This document shows positions 1 through 5,068 of a DNA stretch of 5,068 bases, one piece after another. A model generated the notes under the pieces. The model ran no database searches. It was given only the letters and a program-made list of their open reading frames with translations, and was not told the DNA's origin. Position numbers and translations under genes: made by a program. The DNA comes from Candidatus Hydrogenedentota bacterium (lineage in GTDB: Bacteria > Hydrogenedentota > Hydrogenedentia > Hydrogenedentales > SLHB01), in the NCBI GenBank assembly GCA_003557825.1, contig PWNM01000455.1, positions 1 to 5,068 on the forward strand. Reading direction: 5' to 3'. The first letter of the stretch is position 1. The number at the start of each line of letters is the position of its first letter.

Positions 1-447
1 AAAAAGATCATCATAGACGAAGACTGGAAAGCCCAAGTTCAGCGGGAAAAAGAACAAGCGGCCCAGAAAGCTACTGAGCAGCCTGAGGAATCCGAAAAGG
101 CGGCGCCGGAAGGGCAAAAGCCCGAGGGCGAAGGTCCTCCCGCGACGCCATTCATGCAGTTGGTCCATAGCCTGATGGTTCAGGGAATGTTTGCTCTGGG
201 GTTGATCGCGCCGCAGGACGCCAAACAGGTTACCGTCAATCTTGACGAAGCCCAGATGGTCATCGATATGCTTTCTGCCCTGCGCGAAAAGACTAAAGGC
301 AATCTCGATGCCGAGGAAAGCGGTCAGTTGGACGAAGCCCTCAGCGAACTCCAGCGCATCCACATGGTCCGCTCCCAGCAGATTCAGGAATCCTCCTTCC
401 AGCAGGCAGGGGTTGACCCGAATAACCTTAAAGGAAACACCCCATAG
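1..447 (+). CDS. DUF1844 domain-containing protein (5' end cut off by window)
   Basis: The reading frame is open from base 1 and ends at TAG 445-447, giving 148 visible residues. It enters the window with KKIIIDEDWKAQVQREKEQA, which looks like the usual N-terminus of these proteins, so probably only a few codons are missing. Residues 1 to about 48 are highly charged (Lys, Glu, Gln, with Ala and Pro) and probably disordered or helical. From about residue 50 (PFMQLVHSLMVQGMFALG) to about residue 125 runs a compact helical domain. It has the DUF1844 pattern: a hydrophobic first helix with Met-rich 'GMFALGLI', then 'LDEAQMVIDMLSALREKTKGNL', then 'LDEALSELQRIHM'. The tail is Gln/Ser-rich. No enzymatic motif, signal peptide or membrane segment is visible. 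The function of the family is unknown. The 46-base gap to purA, with no terminator, suggests co-transcription. The internal ATG at 154 lies inside the conserved domain and is not a credible start. Confidence 0.86.
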   Translation, partial: KKIIIDEDWKAQVQREKEQAAQKATEQPEESEKAAPEGQKPEGEGPPATPFMQLVHSLMVQGMFALGLIAPQDAKQVTVNLDEAQMVIDMLSALREKTKGNLDAEESGQLDEALSELQRIHMVRSQQIQESSFQQAGVDPNNLKGNTP

Positions 448-479
448 TCCATTTGTGTTGGGGCCGTTAATTCACCGTT

Positions 480-485
480 GAGGAG
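480..485 (+). promoter_or_regulatory. Ribosome-binding site of purA
   Basis: GAGGAG lies eight bases before ATG 494. It overlaps the in-frame GTG at 485, so the GTG cannot use it as a Shine-Dalgarno site. This favours ATG 494 as the true purA start over the three-codon-longer GTG version. Confidence 0.75.
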
Positions 486-493
486 TGACCGTA

Positions 494-1804
494 ATGCCCG
501 GATATGCCATTGTAGGGATGCAGTGGGGTGATGAAGGCAAAGGGAAAATCGTTGATTATCTAACCAAGGACGCCGACCTCGTCGTTCGACATCAGGGCGG
601 CAACAACGCCGGGCACACCATTGTGGTGGGCGGTGTCCAAACCATTCTTCACATAATCCCCAGCGGCGTTCTTCACCCGGACGCCGTGTGCGTTGTCGGA
701 AACGGTACGGTGATTGATCCGCAAGTCCTCTGCAAGGAACTCGATGCGTTGGATGCGGCGGGCTGTAACTATGCCGATCGGCTCAAAATATCGAGCAGCG
801 CCCACATTATCCTACCCTACCACAAGGCTTTGGATGGCCTGTATGAGCAGTTCCGCGGCAAGGATCTGATTGGTACCACCGGCCGCGGCATTGGACCGGC
901 CTACGCGGACAAGGCCAACCGTATTGGCATTCGGTTTGGCGATCTGATGGATTCGGACCGGTTTGCCGCCAAACTGGACCGGACTCTTCAATACCACAAC
1001 CTTGTATTGGTTGAAGCTTTTGGCAACGAACCGATTCGCTTCGCCTCAATCTTTGATGAATACTGCGGCTATGCGGAACGACTGCGCCCCTTTATGACGG
1101 ATACGACGGCCCTGGTTCAAGAAGCCTTGCGGAACGACAAGCGGGTCGTATTCGAGGGCGCCCAAGGAGCCATGCTGGATCTTGACCATGGCACATTCCC
1201 CTATGTGACCAGTTCTACGACGCTTTCATGTGGAGCCTGTTCCGGAGCCGGCGTCGGTCCTGCCGATCTGCACGCTGTCATCGGCATCGTAAAAGCCTAT
1301 ACGACCCGGGTTGGTGAAGGTCCCTTCCCCACGGAACTGCATGATGAACAGGGCGATGGACTACGCAAAGCGGGTCATGAATTCGGGGCGACTACAGGCC
1401 GGCCTCGACGGTGCGGATGGCTCGATTGCGTGCAACTGCGCCGAGCCGCTCGGATCAATGGGACTACCGCCTTGGTTCTTACCAAACCGGATGTTCTGAG
1501 CGGGCAGGAAACCCTTCGCATCTGCACCGGCTACATGATTGATAACAAGGTCACCCAGGAATTCCCCCCACAACTCGAGGTTCTTGAGCAAGTAACTCCC
1601 GTTTACGAGGAGCTTTCGGGCTGGAAGGAGGACATCAGCGCCTGTCGGGACTGGGATGAGTTGCCCGAAAATGCGCGGCGTTATTTCGAGCGTATCGCCG
1701 AGCTTCTCGATGTTCCCATCGCCATTGTCAGCGTCGGCCCCGGCCGGGAACAAACCATTGTCCATGCTTCCCCTTTCGAGCCTACGTCGGGATGCCTCGC
1801 GTAG
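494..1804 (+). CDS. purA: Adenylosuccinate synthetase
   Basis: This enzyme joins IMP and L-aspartate using GTP to form adenylosuccinate, the first committed step from IMP to AMP, in the cytoplasm. The product is 436 residues, close to the roughly 430 typical of bacterial PurA. Motifs follow the family in order: the GTP P-loop-like QWGDEGKGK (10-18) with general base Asp13, NAGHT with His41 (38-42), TTGRGIGPAY (128-137) with Thr129, Arg143, EGAQG with Gln224 (221-225), Thr239 in YVTSS, the loop GEGPFPTE (274-281), TTGRPRRCGW (300-309) with Arg303 and Arg305, and the guanine-binding TKPD (330-333). These positions match E. coli numbering as I remember it, which argues for a complete, active enzyme and for the ATG at 494. 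It follows the DUF1844 gene by 46 bases, probably in one transcript. The tail after GPGREQTI is unremarkable. Confidence 0.98.
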   Translation: MPGYAIVGMQWGDEGKGKIVDYLTKDADLVVRHQGGNNAGHTIVVGGVQTILHIIPSGVLHPDAVCVVGNGTVIDPQVLCKELDALDAAGCNYADRLKISSSAHIILPYHKALDGLYEQFRGKDLIGTTGRGIGPAYADKANRIGIRFGDLMDSDRFAAKLDRTLQYHNLVLVEAFGNEPIRFASIFDEYCGYAERLRPFMTDTTALVQEALRNDKRVVFEGAQGAMLDLDHGTFPYVTSSTTLSCGACSGAGVGPADLHAVIGIVKAYTTRVGEGPFPTELHDEQGDGLRKAGHEFGATTGRPRRCGWLDCVQLRRAARINGTTALVLTKPDVLSGQETLRICTGYMIDNKVTQEFPPQLEVLEQVTPVYEELSGWKEDISACRDWDELPENARRYFERIAELLDVPIAIVSVGPGREQTIVHASPFEPTSGCLA

Positions 1805-1845
1805 CTCTCTCCTCTTCTTGGGGGTTTATCTGGACCCCGTGTATA

Positions 1846-1854
1846 TGCTAAAAT
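1846..1854 (+). promoter_or_regulatory. Probable extended -10 promoter of the FKBP gene
   Basis: TGCTAAAAT fits the extended -10 form TGnTATAAT with one mismatch. With a 17-base spacer the -35 position (1826-1831, TTATCT) is poor, as expected for an extended -10 promoter. Transcription would begin near 1861, giving a leader of about 70 bases before GTG 1932. The site lies 42 bases after the purA stop, so the FKBP gene need not depend on purA transcription. It was identified by consensus only. Confidence 0.5.
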
Positions 1855-1877
1855 ATGGATTAGTTGGACTGAGGTGG

Positions 1878-1896
1878 ATGTCCTGCGTTGGGACAT
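1878..1896 (+). other. Small hairpin in the FKBP gene leader
   Basis: ATGTCC (1878-1883) pairs with GGACAT (1891-1896) around a seven-base loop, TGCGTTG. It lies between the predicted promoter and the ribosome-binding site. No T run follows directly (GCCCGAGTTTTC comes after), so it is a weak candidate for a purA terminator. It may instead be a leader structure that stabilises the mRNA. Confidence 0.35.
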
Positions 1897-1918
1897 GCCC
1901 GAGTTTTCAAGTACAACA

Positions 1919-1925
1919 AAAGGAG
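1919..1925 (+). promoter_or_regulatory. Ribosome-binding site that sets the GTG start of the FKBP gene
   Basis: AAAGGAG lies six bases before GTG 1932. The frame is open far upstream into purA, so this site, together with the signal peptide that starts at the GTG, determines the start. Confidence 0.8.
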
Positions 1926-1931
1926 AATCTA

Positions 1932-2693
1932 GTGCGTTTCACCAAAGCCATCCCAGCGATAATGCTGGCCGTCGCCATGGTCGTGGCTCCTGCTATGGCG
2001 GATGACATCCCCGATCTGGATACCGTCAATGACAAAGCCAGTTATTTCATCGGTACCCAGCTCGGACAACAACTCAGCAGCGAGGGATTGGATGATCTGA
2101 ACCTCGAGGCCTTTATATTCGGCGTCGAGCAGGCCCTTCAAGGCGAAGACCTCGTGCTAACCGATGCCGAGCTGCAAGAAGCCATGACCGAGTTCTCCCG
2201 GATCCAGATGCAGCGGCAGATGGAGCTTGCCCAGCAAGCTGAAGCTGAAGCTCAGGAGTTTCTGGCCGAGAATCGCGAGCGCGATGATGTCGTCGAGACA
2301 GCGAGTGGTCTCCAGTATCGCATCATCGAACCGGGCACGGGCGACACACCTTCTGCTGAAGATACAGTCTTAGCTCATTACACCGGGCGCTTGCTCGATG
2401 GCCAAGTATTCGATAGCTCTCACCAGCGTGGTGAGCCGGCCACCTTCCCCGTGCATGGGGTGATCCCCGGTTGGACCGAGGCCCTTCAGATGATGCAAGA
2501 AGGCGCCACTTGGGAGTTATTTATCCCTGCTGATCTGGCCTATGGCCAACAAGGACGGCCTGGTATTCCGCCAAACTCCCTTCTGATTTTCGAAGTAGAG
2601 CTTCTGCAGGTCCAGGATGAGCCGCCACGACAACAAATGCAGTTGGACGATCTTTCGCAAGAACAGTTGCAGCAGATGCTTCAACAGCAATAA
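1932..2693 (+). CDS. Exported FKBP-type peptidyl-prolyl cis-trans isomerase (Mip/FkpA-like)
   Basis: This is a folding catalyst that isomerises Xaa-Pro bonds in exported proteins. The product is 253 residues from a GTG start. A signal peptide spans about 1-23: Arg2 and Lys5, a hydrophobic core IPAIMLAVAMVVAP, and a likely cut after AMA. Residues 28 to about 112 resemble the FKBP N-terminal dimerisation domain (ASYFIGTQLGQQL, then FIFGVEQALQGE), followed by a Gln/Glu/Ala-rich helix at about 86-112. The FKBP domain runs from about 123 to 227. It contains SGLQYRIIEPGTG, HYTGRLLDG (149-157), VFDSS (159-163), VIPGWTEAL (177-185), LAYG (202-205) and IPPNSLLIFEVELL (212-225). The active-site positions Tyr150, Phe160, Asp161, Ile178, Trp181 and Tyr204 correspond to those of human FKBP12. 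The tail after 228 is Gln-rich. An intrinsic terminator follows. FkpA, FklB and Mip differ mainly in context, so no gene symbol is given. There is no lipobox cysteine, so a soluble periplasmic protein is likely. Confidence 0.94.
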   Translation: MRFTKAIPAIMLAVAMVVAPAMADDIPDLDTVNDKASYFIGTQLGQQLSSEGLDDLNLEAFIFGVEQALQGEDLVLTDAELQEAMTEFSRIQMQRQMELAQQAEAEAQEFLAENRERDDVVETASGLQYRIIEPGTGDTPSAEDTVLAHYTGRLLDGQVFDSSHQRGEPATFPVHGVIPGWTEALQMMQEGATWELFIPADLAYGQQGRPGIPPNSLLIFEVELLQVQDEPPRQQMQLDDLSQEQLQQMLQQQ

Positions 2694-2726
2694 CCCCAGC
2701 AGATAGCTTGGTCTGCTTGCTATTCG

Positions 2727-2762
2727 AGCCGGCGACTCCTGTACATGGAGTCGCCGGCTTTT
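2727..2762 (+). terminator. Intrinsic terminator after the FKBP gene
   Basis: AGCCGGCGACTCC (2727-2739) and GGAGTCGCCGGCT (2747-2759) form a perfect 13-bp GC-rich stem around the seven-base loop TGTACAT. A T run follows (TTTT, 2759-2762). It starts 33 bases after the FKBP stop. The other strand lacks a comparable T run, so it works mainly for rightward transcription. It should insulate the SOUL gene from the upstream transcript. Confidence 0.9.
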
Positions 2763-2837
2763 CTGATCCAACGGCGCTGGAATTACGCCCCCGAAGCCGG
2801 TGTTCTTCGATAGGTCAACCCTTGAAAGGAACGCGTT

Positions 2838-3536
2838 ATGAGAAAGGCCGTTGCTATGACGTTAATAGCCTTCGGTGTAGGCATCTGTGTTTTGGTCGGG
2901 ATATTGATTGGTCCCGTGCGGTCGGCGTTTGCCGTCGAAGAGCCAGCCTATCGTGTGGTTCAGTCGGGTGACGAGTACGAAATTCGAGTCTATGAGCCCA
3001 TGATACTGGCCGAAGTACATATGACGGGCGACCATCAAGGATCGCTCAATTCCGGATTTGGCATACTGGCCGATTATATTTTCGGCAACAACACGGACAG
3101 GGCCTCCATCGAAATGACCAGTCCGGTCATGCGGCAAGAGGCAAGCTCCTCACGCAAAATCGCTATGACCGCTCCCGTCATGAGTCGGGAATCGGAAGAT
3201 GCGGGTATGAGCGAAAACACCGAAGGGCACGTGATCACATTCGTCATGCCCGCCGAGTTCACCATGGAAACCCTTCCCAAACCCAACAACGATCGCGTTG
3301 TCATACGAGAGGCGCCCGCCAAACGATACGCCGTTGTTCGCTTCTCCGGCCACGCTCGGGAAGGGTTGGTCGAGGAGAAACAAGGCGCGCTGATCGCCGC
3401 ATTGCAGCAGGACGGACTGGTATGGACGGGCATGCCTATTCTAGCTCAATACAATCCCCCTTGGACGCCCGGTCCTATGCGGCGGAATGAGATCATGCTC
3501 GAACTCGAATCCGACGAAAACGACACCAAGAAATAA
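2838..3536 (+). CDS. SOUL/heme-binding family protein, probably exported
   Basis: The product is 232 residues. The N-terminus has Arg2/Lys3 and a long hydrophobic stretch at about 4-25, then PVRSAFA, consistent with signal peptide cleavage after Ala32. An uncleaved anchor is also possible. The mature part matches the SOUL/HBP family: 'YRVVQSGDEYEIRVYEP' (38-54), a GFGILADYIFGNN segment (73-85), the paired signatures IEMTSPVM (91-98) and KIAMTAPVM (107-115), VMPAEFTMETLPKPN, then 'YAVVRFSGHA' and a C-terminal 'AQYNPPWTPGPMRRNEIMLEL'. Family members bind heme or other hydrophobic ligands in animals and plants. The role of bacterial members is poorly known, so heme binding here is inference. AAAGGA at 2825-2830 lies seven bases before the ATG. 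The gene follows the FKBP terminator and probably has its own promoter, which I could not identify with confidence. Its stop is three bases from the convergent URO-D homologue. Confidence 0.9.
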   Translation: MRKAVAMTLIAFGVGICVLVGILIGPVRSAFAVEEPAYRVVQSGDEYEIRVYEPMILAEVHMTGDHQGSLNSGFGILADYIFGNNTDRASIEMTSPVMRQEASSSRKIAMTAPVMSRESEDAGMSENTEGHVITFVMPAEFTMETLPKPNNDRVVIREAPAKRYAVVRFSGHAREGLVEEKQGALIAALQQDGLVWTGMPILAQYNPPWTPGPMRRNEIMLELESDENDTKK

Positions 3537-3539
3537 CCC

Positions 3540-4643
3540 TTAATACCGACCGTACGTTTCGGCGACATGTCGCATTATATGGATGTTTTCCTCCGGCGTG
3601 TCGCGAGGTGTTTGGTCCCCCGTTGATAGGATAAACCCTCCCCCCTCCGCAGCATCGTCGATCGTTTTCTTGCATGCCTCCTCTACCTGAGCAGGCGTAC
3701 CCTGATACATGATCTGCGTCGTGTGGAGATTACCCTTCAAGGCGATGCGGTCGCCAAAGGTCTGCTTAATATCGCGCAGATCGCAATCGCCCATGGGGGG
3801 TGGTTCGAGGGGTTCAATGCCGTCGAGATCCGTTTCGCTGGCGGCCATCTCGACCAGACTTCGTTCCACGCCGCAGCAGTGGATGTGTGACAACACCCCA
3901 TGTTCTTTGGCCAATCGGGTGATCTGTTGCATCCACTCAAGCGTCAAATGGCGGAAGATAGGTTCTGGATTGAAGATCATCATACCGCTGTTGCCGATGA
4001 ACAGGAAATCCGGTTTCCATTCGAGCATGGCCTTAGCTCGTTCCATCGTCGCCGCGCCCTGCTGATCAATGCGGGCTTTCACGCCCTCCGGATCTTCACA
4101 ATAGGCATAGGTGTCCTCCGGCCACCATGAAATCGCCGGGAGCGAGATGCATGCCCCCACGATGCCGCGGTCGCCGACATAGGCCCGCGCGTCTTCATAA
4201 TGCTCCCGACCCGTCTTGTTGTAGGCCGGTGTCACGGTCTCAAAGGTGTCGTGAGACGGCGGCAACCCAATCGAATCGGCCTTGACGATGGCGCTGGGCT
4301 CGTTCACGGTATAGACCATGGCGGTATCTCCCCAGTGTCGCTCTCCATGGTGTTCGTAATACCCCCGAACGATGACCTTTTCATCATCTTTGTATACGAT
4401 GGTCGGTAAGGGATCCTCGGGAAACGGAACGCCGATGCCAAAGAAGGCATCCACGCCGAAATGGGCACAGGCGTCCATGCGGCCTTTCCAAACAGGCGGA
4501 TCCTGATAGACCAGCATTTCCCAGGAAGGCCGTCCGGATAGGCGGACAGGCATCATTTCCCACATGTCCGGTGCTGCCGGCACATGATCAGGTGGGTCTC
4601 CACGCAAGGCCGTCAGTAATCGTTCCCGTGGCGTCATTCCCAT
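3540..4643 (-). CDS. Uroporphyrinogen decarboxylase (URO-D) superfamily protein, non-HemE type
   Basis: The product is 367 residues, soluble, with no signal peptide. It opens with MTPRERLLTALRGDPPDHVP (3-22), the usual N-terminal pattern of the URO-D/MtaA/CmuA superfamily, a TIM-barrel fold. Later come KPDFLFIGNSGMM (210-222), SHIHCCG (252-258), LDGIEPLEPP (273-282), FGDRIALKGNL (296-306) and GGGFILSTGD (334-343). H255 and C257 form the HxC metal-ligand pair of the corrinoid methyltransferase-like branch. The third ligand cysteine expected in the last motif appears to be Asp343. The N-terminal Arg-rich substrate signature of true HemE is not seen, and the neighbours are not heme genes. A role in methyl or cobalamin-linked transfer, or catabolism of a small methylated compound, is inference. 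The substrate is unknown. The ATG at 4643 is preferred over the Met two codons later because of the well-placed GAGAGGAG site. No convincing promoter was found upstream. Confidence 0.88.
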   Translation of the reverse strand: MGMTPRERLLTALRGDPPDHVPAAPDMWEMMPVRLSGRPSWEMLVYQDPPVWKGRMDACAHFGVDAFFGIGVPFPEDPLPTIVYKDDEKVIVRGYYEHHGERHWGDTAMVYTVNEPSAIVKADSIGLPPSHDTFETVTPAYNKTGREHYEDARAYVGDRGIVGACISLPAISWWPEDTYAYCEDPEGVKARIDQQGAATMERAKAMLEWKPDFLFIGNSGMMIFNPEPIFRHLTLEWMQQITRLAKEHGVLSHIHCCGVERSLVEMAASETDLDGIEPLEPPPMGDCDLRDIKQTFGDRIALKGNLHTTQIMYQGTPAQVEEACKKTIDDAAEGGGFILSTGDQTPRDTPEENIHIMRHVAETYGRY

Positions 4644-4653
4644 GAATAGCGCT
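4643..4653. repeat. 11-bp direct repeat, copy 1
   Basis: TGAATAGCGCT here recurs exactly at 4750-4760. This copy overlaps the start codon and the spacer of the minus-strand URO-D homologue. It ends in the palindrome AGCGCT. A role as an operator is speculative. Confidence 0.45.
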
Positions 4654-4660
4654 CCTCTCT
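4652..4660 (-). promoter_or_regulatory. Ribosome-binding site of the URO-D homologue
   Basis: Read on the minus strand this is AGAGAGGAG, ending eight bases before ATG 4643. The spacing favours this ATG over the second Met at codon 3. Confidence 0.75.
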
Positions 4661-4749
4661 TGGTATGTAAAGCTGGGGGAATGTATCACAAAGGCGTTGA
4701 ATGCCGCCATTCCTGTTCGAGCATGCATATGTGGGGTATTTGAAATAAT

Positions 4750-4760
4750 TGAATAGCGCT
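4750..4760. repeat. 11-bp direct repeat, copy 2
   Basis: This is an exact copy of TGAATAGCGCT at 4643-4653, 107 bases away. It lies 26 to 36 bases upstream of the extended -10 element at 4786, just beyond where a -35 hexamer would sit, a position where a regulator could act. Chance is not excluded. Confidence 0.45.
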
Positions 4761-4785
4761 TTTCTCGCGTTCCCTTGATGCCTCA

Positions 4786-4794
4786 TGGTATAAT
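4786..4794 (+). promoter_or_regulatory. Extended -10 promoter of the aldo/keto reductase gene
   Basis: TGGTATAAT is a perfect TGnTATAAT element. The -35 position for a 17-base spacer (4766-4771, CGCGTT) does not match the consensus, typical of an extended -10 promoter. Transcription would start near 4801, giving a leader of about 100 bases before ATG 4901. Confidence 0.65.
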
Positions 4795-4857
4795 CTTTTG
4801 CTAATCGAATCCTGGGAGCCGACTGCGTGTTGGTTCCTATATCCAGATTTGTGGCAT

Positions 4858-4877
4858 GCCGTAGTTTCTTATACGGC
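4858..4877 (+). other. Leader hairpin just upstream of the aldo/keto reductase ribosome-binding site
   Basis: GCCGTA (4858-4863) pairs with TACGGC (4872-4877) around an eight-base loop. It ends ten bases before AAGGAGA. No T run follows, so it is not a terminator. It could affect mRNA stability, or it may be incidental. Confidence 0.35.
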
Positions 4878-4900
4878 CAATGATATGAAGGAGAATCAGT

Positions 4901-5068
4901 ATGAGCGCGAACTCAGTTATTCCACGGCGTCCCTATGGGGACACCGGCATCGAGCTTTCCGTTATCGGGTTCGGGGGGATTGTGGTTACCGATACCGAGC
5001 AGGATTTCGCCAACCGCATGGTTGCGGAAGCGTTTGAGCGGGGCATCAACTATTTCGATGTGGCGCCG
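4901..5068 (+). CDS. Aldo/keto reductase, N-terminal part (3' end cut off by window)
   Basis: The first 56 codons of a gene that runs off the window are visible, starting at ATG 4901 with AAGGAGA six bases upstream. The translation begins MSANSVIPRRPYGDTGIELS and continues with VIGFGGIVV (21-29) and AFERGINYFDVAP (44-56). 'YG.TGIELSVIGFGG' is the first strand and glycine-rich turn of the aldo/keto reductase TIM barrel. 'GINYFDVAP' is the second conserved block, in which Asp53 would be the aspartate of the Asp-Tyr-Lys-His catalytic tetrad. The Tyr, Lys and His lie beyond the window. Family members reduce carbonyls with NADPH, and the substrate cannot be judged from this part. It is transcribed divergently from the URO-D homologue under its own extended -10 promoter. 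No signal peptide is seen. Confidence 0.88.
   Translation, partial: MSANSVIPRRPYGDTGIELSVIGFGGIVVTDTEQDFANRMVAEAFERGINYFDVAP

Larger units (their letters stand above)
4644..4900. other. Divergent intergenic region between the URO-D homologue and the aldo/keto reductase
   Basis: This stretch of 257 bases carries no credible gene. It contains the ribosome-binding site of the minus-strand gene, the inverted repeat GAATGCCGCCATTC (4699-4712), and a run of overlapping short palindromes GCATGCATATG (4721-4731). It also contains the second copy of an 11-bp direct repeat, an extended -10 promoter facing right (4786-4794), a leader hairpin (4858-4877) and a Shine-Dalgarno site AAGGAGA (4888-4894) for the gene at 4901. 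The part at about 4661-4780 is visibly richer in A and T than the coding flanks. Confidence 0.7.

Noticed and set aside
485..493. GTG 485 as the purA start
   Set aside because: It overlaps the GAGGAG ribosome-binding site. ATG 494 has ideal spacing and puts Asp13 and His41 at the standard PurA positions.
1361..1765. 134-codon open frame on the minus strand inside purA
   Set aside because: It lies wholly antisense to a fully conserved gene, has no ribosome-binding site that I could see, and shows no recognisable motif. It is a shadow of purA codon usage.
1821..1838. GGGGT...ACCCC inverted repeat after purA as a terminator
   Set aside because: The stem is only five bp with an eight-base loop and no T run. 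It more likely overlaps the FKBP promoter region by chance.
1656..1931. Upstream extension of the FKBP reading frame into purA, giving a 345-residue protein
   Set aside because: The extra segment overlaps the purA 3' end and crosses the promoter and ribosome-binding site. A proper signal peptide starts at GTG 1932 with AAAGGAG at the right distance.
2792..2809. CGAAG...CTTCG hairpin before the SOUL gene as a regulatory element
   Set aside because: Five base pairs with an eight-base loop is too weak to distinguish from chance, and no known riboswitch pattern is present.
3074..3433. 119-codon minus-strand open frame inside the SOUL gene
   Set aside because: It is antisense to a gene with clear family motifs, and its translation looks like a compositional shadow.
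3709..4065. 118-codon plus-strand open frame antisense to the URO-D homologue
   Set aside because: The opposite strand carries a complete family protein with conserved motifs in this region, and this frame has no supporting features.
3540..4643. Assignment of the minus-strand gene as hemE
   Set aside because: It has the HxC motif and divergent C-terminal block of non-HemE URO-D homologues, lacks the HemE N-terminal signature, and has no heme biosynthesis neighbours.
4798..5037. 79-codon open frame starting in the aldo/keto reductase leader
   Set aside because: It begins at a TTG within the promoter region and overlaps the real gene in another frame. The frame from ATG 4901 has the ribosome-binding site and the family motifs.

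Overview
The window is ordinary bacterial chromosome carrying six protein genes, two of them cut by the window edges. I see no RNA genes, mobile elements, CRISPR arrays or tandem repeats. By eye the composition is moderately GC-rich. Ribosome-binding sites are strong and purine-rich (GGAG type), and one gene uses a GTG start. The best clues to the organism are the DUF1844 protein with its acidic, Lys/Glu/Gln-rich N-terminal extension, and the non-canonical URO-D family protein next to an aldo/keto reductase. This mix is common in the Planctomycetota/PVC group and similar environmental lineages such as Hydrogenedentota. That assignment is inference, and sequence reading alone cannot settle the phylum.

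Left part (1-1804, + strand): the 3' part of a DUF1844 gene is followed 46 bases later by a complete adenylosuccinate synthetase gene (purA) with every catalytic residue I checked in place. The two are probably co-transcribed.

Middle (1805-3536, + strand): a 127-base gap holds a good extended -10 promoter and a small leader hairpin. It is followed by an exported FKBP-type peptidyl-prolyl isomerase with a GTG start. That gene ends in a textbook intrinsic terminator (13-bp perfect stem plus a T run). Next is an exported SOUL/heme-binding-like protein whose stop codon lies only three bases from the stop of the convergent gene downstream.

Right part (3540-5068): a URO-D superfamily protein is encoded on the minus strand. 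It is probably a methyltransferase- or cobalamin-related homologue rather than heme-pathway HemE. A 257-base divergent intergenic region follows, with a strong TGnTATAAT promoter facing right and an 11-bp direct repeat. The window ends in the first 56 codons of an aldo/keto reductase.

Apart from DUF1844-purA, the genes look like separate housekeeping or stress-related units and not one pathway. The two genes with heme-related family names (SOUL and URO-D) are convergent, and neither is a convincing heme biosynthesis gene. I found no convincing undescribed system. The points most worth checking are the altered metal-ligand motif of the URO-D homologue, the matching promoter and ribosome-binding architecture of two genes, and the repeat elements in the divergent intergenic region.
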